Origin: Planctomycetota bacterium
Lineage (GTDB): Bacteria > Planctomycetota > UBA1135 > GCA-002686595
Reading direction: 5' to 3'
Length of the DNA: 64,000 bases
Assembly (NCBI GenBank): GCA_030746555.1
Contig: JASLMK010000066.1
Span: 62,001-126,000 of the forward strand
In this document: positions 19,642 to 28,375 of the stretch, in pieces
How positions within the stretch are numbered: the stretch's first letter is position 1
Layout: the number at the start of each line of letters is the position of its first letter
The notes under the pieces: model-generated
Seen by the model: the letters and a program-made list of their open reading frames with translations, nothing else
What the model was told of the DNA's origin: nothing
The model's database searches: none
Made by a program: the position numbers and the translations under genes

Positions 19642-20517
19642 GTGTTCCGCCTCGGCTACAACACCAACGGCCTCGCCCACCACCGCCTCGAGGACGCCCT
19701 GCGCCTTCTGGCGGAACTGGGGTACGGCGGGGTCGCGATCACCCCCGACGTGGGCCAGCTCGACCCCGCGCGCACCGACGCCGCCGAGCTGGAGCGCGTC
19801 GCCTCCCTGGCAGCCGACCTCGGCCTGTCCATCGCCATCGAGACCGGCGCCCGGTTCCTGCTCGACCCTCGCCGCAAGCACTCCCCCACCCTCCTCGAGC
19901 CCGAGCGCGCCGGCCGCGAGCGGCGCCTGCGGTCGCTGATCGGGGCCACCGAGACCGCCGCGGCCCTGGGGGCGGAGGTGGTGACGGTCTTCGCCGGCAA
20001 GGCCCCCGGTGGGGAGCGGGGCGACGGCGAGGAGCTGGGGGGAGGGGCGCACGAGAGCCTCTGGGAGCGCCTGTGCGAGGGCCTCGCCGAGCTGCTCAGC
20101 GCTGCTGCCGAGCGCGGGGTGCGGATCGGCTTCGAGCCCGAGCCGGGGATGTTCGTCGAGCGACCCGCGGGATTCCTGGAGCTGCGCCGACGCCTGGGAT
20201 CGGCGGGGGAGGGCCTGGGCCTGACCCTCGACGCCGCCCATCTGGTGTGCACACAGGACCTGCCCGCCGGGCGCGTCATCACCGAGCTGAAGGAGCACCT
20301 CGTCCACGTCCACCTCGCCGACATCCGGGGCCGGGTCCACCGCCACCGCCCGTTCGGGGAGGGAGACCTCGACCTCGAGGACGTCCTAAGCGCTCTGACG
20401 GGAATCGGTTACGAAGGCATGGCAGCCGTGGAGCTGAGCCGCGACAGCCACCGAGGGGCGGAGGCCGCCGAACAGGCCCTCGCCCGGATCAGGGACATTC
20501 TCGGCCCGACCGCTTGA
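19642..20517 (+). CDS. Sugar phosphate isomerase/epimerase-like TIM-barrel protein
   Basis: A 291-residue protein of the xylose isomerase-like/AP endonuclease 2 superfamily. The chain begins FRLGYNTNGLAHHRLEDALRLLAELGYGGVAI. Metal-site segments typical of the fold are visible: GFEPEPGMFV (Glu), LTLDAAHLVC (Asp/His), VHLADIRGRVHRHRPFGEGDLD and MAAVELSRDSH. The substrate cannot be read from sequence. GTG 19642 is chosen because it is preceded by GGCGGGG and the family starts near this beta strand. It begins 13 bases after the Tat gene. Confidence 0.85.
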   Translation: MFRLGYNTNGLAHHRLEDALRLLAELGYGGVAITPDVGQLDPARTDAAELERVASLAADLGLSIAIETGARFLLDPRRKHSPTLLEPERAGRERRLRSLIGATETAAALGAEVVTVFAGKAPGGERGDGEELGGGAHESLWERLCEGLAELLSAAAERGVRIGFEPEPGMFVERPAGFLELRRRLGSAGEGLGLTLDAAHLVCTQDLPAGRVITELKEHLVHVHLADIRGRVHRHRPFGEGDLDLEDVLSALTGIGYEGMAAVELSRDSHRGAEAAEQALARIRDILGPTA

Positions 20518-20643
20518 CCCGGCGCCGCGGGGGGGAGCATGATCTTGCGCCTCAGCGGGGGGCGGGTCCCGCCGAGCGCCTTGGCAGGCGGCGTGTCGCG
20601 TCCTCCCGCTCCGACGGCGTGTCCCGGACACCGACCTGGTCAC

Positions 20644-20949
20644 ATGGCGAACCCGACCGACAAGCAGAGGGAGTCGCGCTCCTGCCCGACTCGACTGGAC
20701 GGGGCGGCGACCTTGTTCGCCCACCGCCTCTCGCCGGCGCAGTGCCAGCAGAGGCAGCGCAAGCTCTACCACAAGTGCTTCACCTGCGCGCTCAACAACG
20801 CGCAGGTGGCGGCCCACGGACTGCCCGAGGACGGTGCGTCGGCGGAGCGCGGCCAACGCCCCGCTCCGACCGCCAAAGCGGCCGGGGGACCCACGCTCGA
20901 ACCCCTCGAGCGCATCGGCAAGGGGCGCGCCGAGCAGACGGTGGCCTGA
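20644..20949 (+). CDS. Small cysteine-containing protein, unknown
   Basis: A 101-residue basic protein that I do not recognise. The core (CPTRLDGAATLFAHR, then CQQRQRKLYHKCFTCALNNA) has four cysteines, two in a C-x2-C pair, and histidines, compatible with a zinc ribbon. The tail is unstructured and basic. ATG 20644 is preferred; an in-frame ATG at 20539 has a GGGGGAG sequence before it but adds 35 residues that look like translated spacer. A 13-base dyad (GTGTCC-C-GGACAC, 20619-20631) lies just upstream. Confidence 0.5.
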   Translation: MANPTDKQRESRSCPTRLDGAATLFAHRLSPAQCQQRQRKLYHKCFTCALNNAQVAAHGLPEDGASAERGQRPAPTAKAAGGPTLEPLERIGKGRAEQTVA

Positions 20950-21249
20950 GCTGGGGGCCCGGGAGACGGGCTCGGGGGGCCGCCGAGGCGGTTGGGGCCG
21001 CTTCCAAAGGGCCGGGGGTTTCGAAACGGGCTTGGGGGGCGGATCGTATACGGGGCCATCGGGTGGCGACGGCTCGGTCAGGCGCGCCCCCTCCCGTCGG
21101 CGAGCCCGCTCGTGGGCGGGGCTGACGGCAGACGGGGCGCGGCGGGCCCGGAGGGGACAGCCTCGCGGGCGCGCCTGGTGGCGAGCGACGCATCGAAACA
21201 CGGTTCCTCACCGACCCCCGCTGTGCTGGACCCCTCTGGCGGACTCCTC
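20950..21249. other. Intergenic spacer, nothing recognised
   Basis: These 300 bases are extremely G/C-rich with long G runs and contain no reading frame that looks like protein and no clear promoter. An 8-base palindrome CGTATACG occurs near 21044. The leader of the exported protein gene at 21250 must lie here. Confidence 0.4.
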
Positions 21250-22281
21250 ATGATCGACACTTCCTTCTCGTCCCGACGCGTGGCTGGCTGGGTGACCACC
21301 CTCCCGCTCCTCGCGCTGGCGGCCTTCTCGGCGGGCGCCTCTCCTGCCCCCGCTCCCTCCCGCGGCGCACTCGACCGCGGTCTCGTCCCCGCGGACGCGC
21401 AGTGGCTGGTCCACATCGACATCGAGAGCGCGCGCGACACCCATCTCGTCCGTGCGGCGGTCGCCCTCGCCGAGCGTTTCGACCTGCGGGCCGAGCTCGA
21501 CCAGTACGCCTGTGTGGAGGAGTTCTTGGGGGTCGACCCCTTCTCGATCCTGCGCTCGCTCACGGTCTTCGGGGGCGAGCTGGGAGCCGAGGATTCCCGC
21601 TCCGCCGAGCAGGCCGTGGCCGTGCTGCGCGTCACCTCGGCCGCTTCGGCGGTCATGGACCGTCTCGTGGCGCGGAGCGAGTACCGGGCCGTGCAGCTCC
21701 AAGGCCGCGTCCTGCACTCTTGGGACGCCGGTGGCGCCGACGAGGTGTTCTGCCAGACCGTGGCGGCCCGCGGCTCAACCGACCTTCTGCTCCTGCTCTC
21801 CGGCGACGCCGGCGAGCTGTTGCGTGGCCTGCGCGTGCTCGAGGGCGCCGCGCCGAGCCTGCGCGGGGCACCCGGACCGGCCCTCGATGCTCGCCCTGCG
21901 GCGGGTTCGTTCTTCTACGCCGAGGCCACCGGCGCGATCCCCGGCCTCGACGACATCCGCCCCGCCTCGAGCATCGCCGACAAGGCCTCGGGCGTGCTGT
22001 TGGACCTCAGCGAGCGCGACGGCCTGTTGGGGGTCTCCATGGCCGTGGAGACCGAGTCCCCCGAGGACGCCCTGGCGATCCACTCCCTCGCTACCGGAGC
22101 CCTGGCCCTGGCCAACGTGGCCCTGGAGAACGACGAGCGCCTGTTCGAGATGCAGGAGGTGCTCGGCAACCTCAGGCTGTCCGTCGCAGGCGATCGCGTC
22201 GGCGCCGACCTCCACTTCGAGTCGCGCCTGTTGGTCGAGGTCCTGCACGAGACGGCCGAGACCCTCAGGGCGCCGGGCTAG
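21250..22281 (+). CDS. Exported protein of unknown function upstream of an ECF sigma factor
   Basis: A 343-residue protein. The N-terminus (about residues 1-38) is a Sec signal peptide with hydrophobic core GWVTTLPLLALAAFSAGASPA. The mature part starts LDRGLVPADAQWLVHIDIESA, a beta-alpha pattern seen in large exported proteins of planctomycetes and relatives, with no catalytic motif. It ends 21 bases before the sigma factor gene, so it is probably in the same transcript and may be the envelope component sensed or controlled by that cassette. The ATG at 21250 follows GGCGGA. Confidence 0.7.
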   Translation: MIDTSFSSRRVAGWVTTLPLLALAAFSAGASPAPAPSRGALDRGLVPADAQWLVHIDIESARDTHLVRAAVALAERFDLRAELDQYACVEEFLGVDPFSILRSLTVFGGELGAEDSRSAEQAVAVLRVTSAASAVMDRLVARSEYRAVQLQGRVLHSWDAGGADEVFCQTVAARGSTDLLLLLSGDAGELLRGLRVLEGAAPSLRGAPGPALDARPAAGSFFYAEATGAIPGLDDIRPASSIADKASGVLLDLSERDGLLGVSMAVETESPEDALAIHSLATGALALANVALENDERLFEMQEVLGNLRLSVAGDRVGADLHFESRLLVEVLHETAETLRAPG

Positions 22282-22302
22282 CCCTCACCACAACCGATTC
22301 CC

Positions 22303-22938
22303 GTGAACGCCCCCGCACCCACCGAATGGACCGCCGAGGAGCTCGCCCGCCGGGCTCGGGGGGGGTGCGTGGAGTCGTTCGGGGAGCTCGTGGAGCGCTT
22401 CGAGGGGCCGCTGTATGCGTTCTTGCGCTTGCGGACCGCCGCGCCCGAGGACGCCGAGGAGCTGGCGCAGGACACCTTCCTGCGGGCCTGGGAGAAGCTC
22501 GACCGCTTCGACCCGCGCTACCGTTTCTCGACCTGGCTCTTCACCCTCGCCAAGCGCCTGGCGGCGACCCGCTACCGGCGCCGGCGACCGGGCCTCGCGA
22601 GCGAGGAGACCCTCGCCGGTCTCGGCCACGAGCGGGATCCGGCCACCGTGCTCGCAGAGAGCGACGAGCGCGAGAACCTCTGGCGCGTGGCCGAGCGCGC
22701 CCTCCCCCCCGAGCAGGTCGACGCCCTGTGGATGCGCTACGCCGAGGACTTCTCCGCGGCGGAGATCGGGGCCGTCCTCGGCCGCCCCGAAGCCACGGTG
22801 CGCGTGCACCTGTTCCGCGCCCGTCAGGCCCTCGCCCGCCATCTCGAAGACCCCGCCGTGGATCGGCCGAGCTCCGCGCCCGCCGATCCCGACCCTTCCT
22901 CGCACTCCCTGCGCCACATCAGTGGAGGCCAAGCGTGA
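22303..22938 (+). CDS. ECF (sigma-70 family) RNA polymerase sigma factor 1
   Basis: A 211-residue sigma factor with region 2 (ELVERFEGPLYAFLRLRTA, DAEELAQDTFLRAWEKLDRFDPRYRFSTWLFTLAKR) and region 4 (LPPEQVDALWMRYAEDFSAAEIGAVLGRPEATVRVHLFRARQ). The start is GTG. The last codons overlap the next gene by 4 bases (GTGA); that gene encodes a small membrane protein, the usual place for an anti-sigma factor. Target promoters cannot be read from the window. Confidence 0.93.
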   Translation: MNAPAPTEWTAEELARRARGGCVESFGELVERFEGPLYAFLRLRTAAPEDAEELAQDTFLRAWEKLDRFDPRYRFSTWLFTLAKRLAATRYRRRRPGLASEETLAGLGHERDPATVLAESDERENLWRVAERALPPEQVDALWMRYAEDFSAAEIGAVLGRPEATVRVHLFRARQALARHLEDPAVDRPSSAPADPDPSSHSLRHISGGQA

Positions 22939-23408
22939 AACGCGATCACATCGACGCCCAGCCCTTGCCCGAAGAGACCCTCGAGCTCCTCGAGCGCACC
23001 CTGCGAGCGGATCTCGCCGCGGTCACGCCCCCGCCCCCGGGGGGCTTGCGCGAGCGCGTGCTCGCCGACCTTCCCGCGCGCCGGCCCCTCAGACGGCGGG
23101 CTCTCGCCGTCGCCGCCGGGCTGCTCCTGGCGCTCTCGGCCTCCCTCGCCCTCGCCCATTTGATCTCGCGCGCCGACGAAGCGGTCGAGCCGCCGCTCTC
23201 GGTGGCGCGGCTGATCCCCGACATGGGCGAGCTTCTGCAGCGTGAGGTGGGGCGCGGCCAGAGCGGGCTCGCCGAGCCCCTCCTGCGGGAGGTCGAGTTG
23301 CTCGCCGAGGACACCGACCGCGTCGCGACGGCCTTCCTGCGCAGCCTGCCCGCTCCGATCCTCAAGGGCCTGCCCGCGGGGATGAGCGAGCGCGTCAGCC
23401 CCCGATAG
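22935..23408 (+). CDS. Small membrane protein, probable anti-sigma factor
   Basis: A 157-residue protein with one membrane helix (ALAVAAGLLLALSASLALAHLI, about 54-75). The cytosolic part has the segment PPPPGGLRERVLADLPAR just before the helix, a pattern also seen before the membrane helix of the zinc-finger anti-sigma proteins at 31610 and 42930. It lacks the HxxxCxxC zinc motif. The outer part is helical. Coupling to the sigma gene (GTGA) is the main reason for the anti-sigma call. Its 3' end overlaps the convergent HEAT-repeat gene by 14 bases. Confidence 0.65.
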   Translation: MKRDHIDAQPLPEETLELLERTLRADLAAVTPPPPGGLRERVLADLPARRPLRRRALAVAAGLLLALSASLALAHLISRADEAVEPPLSVARLIPDMGELLQREVGRGQSGLAEPLLREVELLAEDTDRVATAFLRSLPAPILKGLPAGMSERVSPR

Positions 23409-24690
23409 CGGCGAGGGCCTCGGCCACCCGCGAGCGCAGCCGCCGCAGGCGCGGGTCGTCGCCGTCCTCGGGCAGGGTGGCGACCAGGCGCTCGGCGAGG
23501 CGCGAGAGGGCGGCGGGGCGCAGGCCCTCGACAGCGGCCTGGCCCTTGGAGACGACCGCCGCCCGGGAGCGGACCGAGGGATCGGGGCGCAGGCGGAATC
23601 GCTCCAGGTCGCAGCCGGGCTCGCCGAACAGGCGGCGCTCGCCGAGGCCGTCGAAGCACGCCGTGCTCTCCGCGAGCAGGGCGGCGGTGGTGCCCTTGGG
23701 GAGCTGGACGCGCACGGCGGTGCCCGCGCCGACGAACAGCTCGTCGGCCACGCTCCAGCGCAGGAAGAACTCTCCCTTGCGGCAGGAGAGCAGCTCCAGG
23801 CCGATCACGACCCCCTCGAGCGGCCCTCCGGCGCGGGCTACCTCCCCCACGGCCGGCAGCTCGCCTCCGCAGGCGGCCCGGCAGCGCGCGGAGAGCTCGC
23901 GGGCGGCGGCGGCGTTGCGCTCGTGGCCCAGTGGGTGTTCGGCGTCGAAACCGGCGCTGTCGCCGAAGGCGGTCGCCAGCAGGCGGGCCGCGGCGTAGCG
24001 CGCCAGCTTCCCGTCGGGCTGTTCGAAGAAGCGGTCATCGCGGCGCAGCTCCTCGAGCAGCCAGGCGGAGGCGCACCCCTCACCCTCGCGCAAGAGCAAG
24101 GCCGCCGCGGCGCGCCTGACGCGCGCGTCGGTATCGGCGAGCAGGGCGCGCAGGGCGGGCACGCGGGGGACTCTCTCCAAGGCCGCCGTCGCCTCGACGG
24201 CCGCCGTCCGGACGGCGGCGAGGGGGTCGGCGTAGAGCGCGACGATGGCGGCGCCCTCGCTTGCGGGTGGAGCCGCGGCCAGGGCGCGCGCCGCGGCGGG
24301 GCGCCAGGGGAAGTCGGGATCGGCCAGGGCGCGCCAGAGGCGTTCGCGCAGGCGGGGATCGCCGAAGCTCCCGAGGACCTCGACGACGTGTCGGCCCAGC
24401 AGGGCCATCCCCGCGGGGGAGCCCGCACACTCGGCCAGGAGGCGCTCGGCGGCCGGCGCGCCCAGGCCCACCAAGCGCTGGGCCGCCTGGGGGCGCACGA
24501 CCGTCGAGCCCTGGCGGGCGAGGCGCAGGTAGCGCTCGAGGTCGGTCTCGGCATCCCCCGCGGGCTGGTCCTGGGGCGCGCTGGCTGGCTGCGCGCCGAG
24601 CGCGGGGACGTCGGCGGCGGGGGCGATCGGCGCGACGATCAGGCAGAGAACGGTCGCCAGTCGCGCGCCGCCCGGGGCGCGGCGGCCCAT
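23395..24690 (-). CDS. Exported HEAT-repeat protein
   Basis: A 431-residue protein with an N-terminal signal sequence (LATVLCLIVAPIAPAADVPA). Residues about 55-230 contain helical repeats of the HEAT/PBS-lyase type, for example LRERLWRALADPDFPWRPAAARALA, AAVRTAAVEATAALERVPRV and DARVRRAAAALLLREG. The C-terminal half contains a beta-rich segment of unknown kind. HEAT repeats usually serve protein contacts. The start ATG overlaps the stop of the DUF3299-like gene, so both are made together. Confidence 0.75.
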   Translation of the reverse strand: MGRRAPGGARLATVLCLIVAPIAPAADVPALGAQPASAPQDQPAGDAETDLERYLRLARQGSTVVRPQAAQRLVGLGAPAAERLLAECAGSPAGMALLGRHVVEVLGSFGDPRLRERLWRALADPDFPWRPAAARALAAAPPASEGAAIVALYADPLAAVRTAAVEATAALERVPRVPALRALLADTDARVRRAAAALLLREGEGCASAWLLEELRRDDRFFEQPDGKLARYAAARLLATAFGDSAGFDAEHPLGHERNAAAARELSARCRAACGGELPAVGEVARAGGPLEGVVIGLELLSCRKGEFFLRWSVADELFVGAGTAVRVQLPKGTTAALLAESTACFDGLGERRLFGEPGCDLERFRLRPDPSVRSRAAVVSKGQAAVEGLRPAALSRLAERLVATLPEDGDDPRLRRLRSRVAEALAAIGG

Positions 24691-25139
24691 CAGAGCACGG
24701 ACTCCGCGGCGATGCGGAAGAGGCTGGTGACGAAGCCGTCTTCCTCCTTCTCGCCCACCGACATCGTGCCGATGACGGTGATCTGATCGGGGTTGTAGCC
24801 GGTCGTCTCCTCCCCCAGGGCGACCTCGATGAAGTGACTGGCCTTGGCGCTCGCGCAGCCGCACTGGTCCCAGGTCTGGCGGAAGGAGCTCGCGCCCTCG
24901 GGGGTGTCGAGGGCCATGTACCCCACGACGCGCACGCGCTGGCCGTCGAGGGCGCGGACCCAATCGGGCAGGTTCGCCCCGGGCCACCACTCGATGTTCG
25001 TCAGCTTCATGATGCTGATCTCGACCTCGTCGGGGGCCGGGGCCGTGAACTCGGCGGGCTCGGCCGCCGACGGCGGCGAGACAGAGAACAGACCGACAGC
25101 GAGCGCGAACGCGTGGAGGGTCGACATGGCGCTCCCCAT
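24690..25139 (-). CDS. DUF3299-like secreted protein
   Basis: A 149-residue protein with a signal peptide (LHAFALAVGLFSVSPPSAA). The body has the DUF3299 pattern: WWPGANLPDWVRALDGQRVRVVGYMALD, a cysteine pair in WDQCGCASAKAS, and TVIGTMSVGE. The family is periplasmic or lipoprotein-like and uncharacterised. A second ATG four codons later is a possible start. It is co-translated with the HEAT-repeat gene (ATGA). Confidence 0.72.
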   Translation of the reverse strand: MGSAMSTLHAFALAVGLFSVSPPSAAEPAEFTAPAPDEVEISIMKLTNIEWWPGANLPDWVRALDGQRVRVVGYMALDTPEGASSFRQTWDQCGCASAKASHFIEVALGEETTGYNPDQITVIGTMSVGEKEEDGFVTSLFRIAAESVL

Positions 25140-25252
25140 GCTCGCGCCCGGGTGCCGAGAGCGTCAAGGGAGATTCCCCGCGAGGCCCGCGGAGCGCGCG
25201 CGGCGCCCTTGAACCGCCCGTGGACGCCCGCGACGATGGCCGCGCAGCCGTC

Positions 25253-25675
25253 ATGCCCAGACCCATCCTGCACGGCAACAACGTCTACTCCATCGTGGAG
25301 GAGTGCGAGCGCCGGCGCATCGTGCTCTTCACCGAGCGCGCGCTCGAGGAGGGGGCCGAGCACACCGACGTGTACTTCACCGACGTCGTGGCCCACTGGT
25401 TCGACCACATCCTGCCGGGGAACATCCTCGCCGGGGTCGAGGATTGGGACCTCGAGCAGTTCCTGCAGCACGAGTGGGAGCGGTTCGAGCTCGGCCGCAA
25501 GCACGGCTGGCCGCCCTTGGAGTTCGAGACCCGCGCCGAGCTGCTGAGCGTGCTCTTGGAGGACCGCTACAAGGCCTACAACGTCCACGGGAGCTACGGG
25601 CTCGGCGGCTGGGTGGTCGCCCGGGGCGTGCACCTCGAGCGCCGCGCCCGCCGTTGGCCGGGCCTGGGACGCTAG
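25253..25675 (+). CDS. Hypothetical protein
   Basis: A 140-residue soluble protein with no motif I recognise. It has a mixed alpha/beta composition with many acidic and aromatic residues (VYSIVEECERRRIVLFTERALEEG, FDHILPGNILAGVEDWDLEQFL). Neither ATG 25253 nor the in-frame GTG 25220 has a clear ribosome-binding site; I prefer the ATG because protein-like sequence begins there. Its stop codon lies inside a hairpin shared with the convergent gene. Confidence 0.6.
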   Translation: MPRPILHGNNVYSIVEECERRRIVLFTERALEEGAEHTDVYFTDVVAHWFDHILPGNILAGVEDWDLEQFLQHEWERFELGRKHGWPPLEFETRAELLSVLLEDRYKAYNVHGSYGLGGWVVARGVHLERRARRWPGLGR

Positions 25676-25707
25676 ACAGTATGGGTGGAGCGGCCATCCT
25701 GTCTAGC
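25671..25707. terminator. Bidirectional hairpin between convergent genes
   Basis: GCTAGACAG (25671-25679) is perfectly complementary to CTGTCTAGC (25699-25707), and ATGG (25681-25684) to CCAT (25694-25697), giving a 13-base-pair stem with one mismatch and a 9-base loop. Both convergent genes have their TAG stop codon inside an arm. No T-run follows, so intrinsic termination is likely but not proven. Confidence 0.65.
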
Positions 25708-26914
25708 CCTCGGCCGCCGTGAGGATCTCCTCCTCGGTCAGCAGGCGCGGCGTGCGCTTGGCCAGCTCGAGCACGCGCTCCACGGCGGCATCGTCCGCAG
25801 CGCGCCCTCGGCGCTCGAGGTACCAGGTCACGTTGGAGCGGCCGCTCATCGGACCGACCTGGATCTTCTGCTCGAGGCCGAAGAGGTCGGCGGGGACGCC
25901 CGAGTAGACCCGATTCGCGAGCCAGGTGTCCCCCTTGCGCAGGGCCTTGATGACCGCCGAGGCGTGCACGCCGGTGCCGGTCTCGAAGGCGTCGGCCCCG
26001 AAGACGGGGTAGTTGCTCGGAAACGGCGTGCCGACAGCCTCGGAGGCGACCTGGCAGTACTCGCCCAGGCGCGAGAGGTCGTTTTCGATGACGCCCATCA
26101 AGCGCAGGTTGACCAGGAGGAGGTCCATCTCCGTGTTGCCCGTGCGCTCGCCGATGCCCAGGGCCGTGGCGTGCAACCGCGTGGCGCCGGCCTCCAGCGC
26201 GGCCAGGGTGTTGATCAGGCCCAGTCCCCGGTCGCGGTGGCCGTGCCAGTCGATGCCGACGTCGGCTCCCAGCTCCTCGACCACGTCCTTCACGAACGAG
26301 ACGACCGCGCGCGTGCCTTCGGGGGTGGAGTGGCCGCAGGTGTCGCAGACGCAGATGCGTGACGCACCGGCCTCGATGGCGGTCGTGTAGAGGGCCCGCA
26401 CCTGCTCGGGGTGGGCGCGGGTCGTGTCCTCGGTCACGAACATGGACGACAGGCCCTCGCGCGTGCAGAACTCGATCGCCTCACGCGAGAGTTTGAGCAT
26501 GTGCTCGAAGTCCCAGGCCTCGGCGACCTGTCGGATGGGGCTGGACCCGATGAAGGTGCAGACCTCCACCGGCGAGCCCGTCTCCGCCACGATGTCGACC
26601 ACCGGTTCGATGTCGCTCACCAGGGTGCGGCAGGCGACGTTGGGCGTGATGGCGAGGTCGGCCATCTCCCGCACCAGGGTCGAGATGTGCTCGCGCGCCC
26701 GCGCGCCGGCCCCCGGCAGACCCACGTCCGCGGTCTGGATGCCCAGCTCGTCCATCAGGTGCACCAGGCGCACCTTGGCGTCGAGGGGGGGGTCTGTCAC
26801 CGAGGGGCTCTGCAGGCCGTCCCGCAGGGTCTCGTCGTCGAACTGCACGTCGACGGGGGCAGCGGCGCCGGGGCCGTTCCAGTCGTAGATCAGATCGTCG
26901 CGCTCGTCGCTCAT
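25703..26914 (-). CDS. LeuA-type acyltransferase (isopropylmalate/homocitrate synthase-like)
   Basis: A 403-residue HMGL-like TIM-barrel enzyme that condenses an acyl-CoA with a 2-oxoacid. Motifs: DDETLRDGLQSP (metal and substrate site), VGLPGAG, TPNVACR, VCDTCGHSTPEGTR, the metal ligands in DWHGHRDRGLGL, and GERTGNTEMDLLLV. There is no C-terminal LeuA regulatory domain, so feedback control by leucine is unlikely. Homocitrate synthase, citramalate synthase or short isopropylmalate synthase are all possible; the homoaconitase-like gene at 50174 makes homocitrate plausible. A TACAAT sequence lies 6 bases before the ATG, suggesting a leaderless message. Confidence 0.82.
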   Translation of the reverse strand: MSDERDDLIYDWNGPGAAAPVDVQFDDETLRDGLQSPSVTDPPLDAKVRLVHLMDELGIQTADVGLPGAGARAREHISTLVREMADLAITPNVACRTLVSDIEPVVDIVAETGSPVEVCTFIGSSPIRQVAEAWDFEHMLKLSREAIEFCTREGLSSMFVTEDTTRAHPEQVRALYTTAIEAGASRICVCDTCGHSTPEGTRAVVSFVKDVVEELGADVGIDWHGHRDRGLGLINTLAALEAGATRLHATALGIGERTGNTEMDLLLVNLRLMGVIENDLSRLGEYCQVASEAVGTPFPSNYPVFGADAFETGTGVHASAVIKALRKGDTWLANRVYSGVPADLFGLEQKIQVGPMSGRSNVTWYLERRGRAADDAAVERVLELAKRTPRLLTEEEILTAAEG

Positions 26915-27015
26915 GGCGGCATTGTACGCGAGCGGGACGAGCGGTCGGCGGCGCGAGGGTGTTCCCCCCCACGGGGGTGGCCTATCATCCGTCTCGGCTC
27001 CACGCCGCCCCTCCC

Positions 27016-28320
27016 ATGGCCTCCTTCCCCGTGATGAAGTTCGGCGGCGCGGCCTTGGCCGACGGGGCGGCGGTGCGCCGCGCCTGCGCGGTCGTCGCCG
27101 AGCGGGCCCCCAAGCGGGCCCCCAAGCGCCCGGCCGTGGTCGTCAGCGCCCACGCGGGCGTGACGGCCCTGCTCGAACGCGAGGCTCGCGCGGTCGCCGC
27201 GGGGAAGCCGCGCGGCGACGAGGTGCGCGTGCGCCACCACACCCTGCTCTCCCAGCTCGGCCTCGACCCCGAGCTGCTCGACCGTCACCTGTGGGAGCTC
27301 GCCACCGTCCTCGACGAGCTGCGTGGGCGCGGAGAGCCGGGCCGCTCTGCCCTCGACTTCGTGCTCTCGTTCGGGGAGCGCATGAGCGCGCGCATCGTGG
27401 CCGCCTGCCTGCGCGAGCAGGGCGTGGCGGCGACGGCGGTGGACGCCTTCGACCTGGGGCTCTCGCCCGAAGGGGCCCTGCGACCTCTGCCGGCCTTCGA
27501 CTCGGCCGTGCGCTCCGCCTTGGGCGCCGTCGGAGGCATCCCGGTCGTGACCGGTTTCCTGGCCCAGGATGGGGCGGGGAACCTGACGACCCTAGGGCCC
27601 AACGGCTCCGACCTGACCGCCGCCCTGTTGGCCGAGGCCCTCGACGCCGGGGAAGTCCAGCTGTGGAAGACCGTGCCGGGGGTGATGAGCGCCGACCCCG
27701 GCCTCGTGCCCGCAGCCCGACTGGTCGAGTCGATGAGCTTCTCCTTGGCGGCCGAGCTCGCCGGCCAGGGGGCGAGCGTCCTCCACCCCAACGCCCTCGC
27801 GCCCGCCCGCCGCGCCGGGGTGTGCGTGAGGGTGCTCGACGTGAACCGGCCTGAGCGGGCCGGGACCCTGATCGAGGAACACGAGCAGGCCGGGGGAGCC
27901 CCGCGAGCCGTGGCCGTAGCCAGCGAGCCGGCCCTCGTGGCCCTGTCGGTCCGCGGTGGAGGGCCGGCCCTGGCGGGGCTGTTCGCGCGCATGGCCGGCG
28001 CACGCCTCACCCCGCGCTTCACCCTGGCCGAGGGCGGGGGGCTGACGGTCTTCGTGCCCGCGGGCGAGGGCGTGGACGCTCTCGCCCGGGAGTCGACGGG
28101 CGTGAGCATCGCGCGCGAAGTCGCCTCGGTGGCGGTCGTCGGCCACGGCGGCGCGGTGCTCGGCGCGCGCGCCCTCGAGCAGCTCCACGAGGCGGGGATC
28201 GGCGTCGAGCGCGCGTTCCTGGGGAGCGGCCGGGCCCAGGCCTTCCTCGTCGATCCCGACCACCGGGTGGCGGCGGTCGGGGCCCTGCACGAGGGGCTGC
28301 TGGAGGCGCCTCTGGCCTGA
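27016..28320 (+). CDS. Aspartate kinase
   Basis: A 434-residue aspartokinase, the first step to Lys, Thr and Met. The start of the kinase domain is MKFGGAALADGAAVRRA. Further motifs are SFGERMSARIVAA, TLGPNGSDLTAALLAEAL (phosphate loop) and VPGVMSADPGLVP, and SFSLAAELAGQGASVLHPNAL. The C-terminal ~150 residues form a pair of ACT-like domains, so allosteric control by an end product is expected. A -10-like TATCAT (26983-26988) lies 27 bases upstream of the ATG with a poor -35. The gene is divergent from the LeuA-type synthase. Confidence 0.92.
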   Translation: MASFPVMKFGGAALADGAAVRRACAVVAERAPKRAPKRPAVVVSAHAGVTALLEREARAVAAGKPRGDEVRVRHHTLLSQLGLDPELLDRHLWELATVLDELRGRGEPGRSALDFVLSFGERMSARIVAACLREQGVAATAVDAFDLGLSPEGALRPLPAFDSAVRSALGAVGGIPVVTGFLAQDGAGNLTTLGPNGSDLTAALLAEALDAGEVQLWKTVPGVMSADPGLVPAARLVESMSFSLAAELAGQGASVLHPNALAPARRAGVCVRVLDVNRPERAGTLIEEHEQAGGAPRAVAVASEPALVALSVRGGGPALAGLFARMAGARLTPRFTLAEGGGLTVFVPAGEGVDALARESTGVSIAREVASVAVVGHGGAVLGARALEQLHEAGIGVERAFLGSGRAQAFLVDPDHRVAAVGALHEGLLEAPLA

Positions 28321-28375
28321 GGGTCATCGGCGGAGGACAATCCGCGTCCCGCCCCCGGCACAAGGGCGAGTGCGT

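Noticed and set aside
28321-28375. Magnesium riboswitch before mgtE
   Set aside because: The gap from the aspartokinase gene is only 55 bases, too short for an M-box, and no suitable stem is visible.
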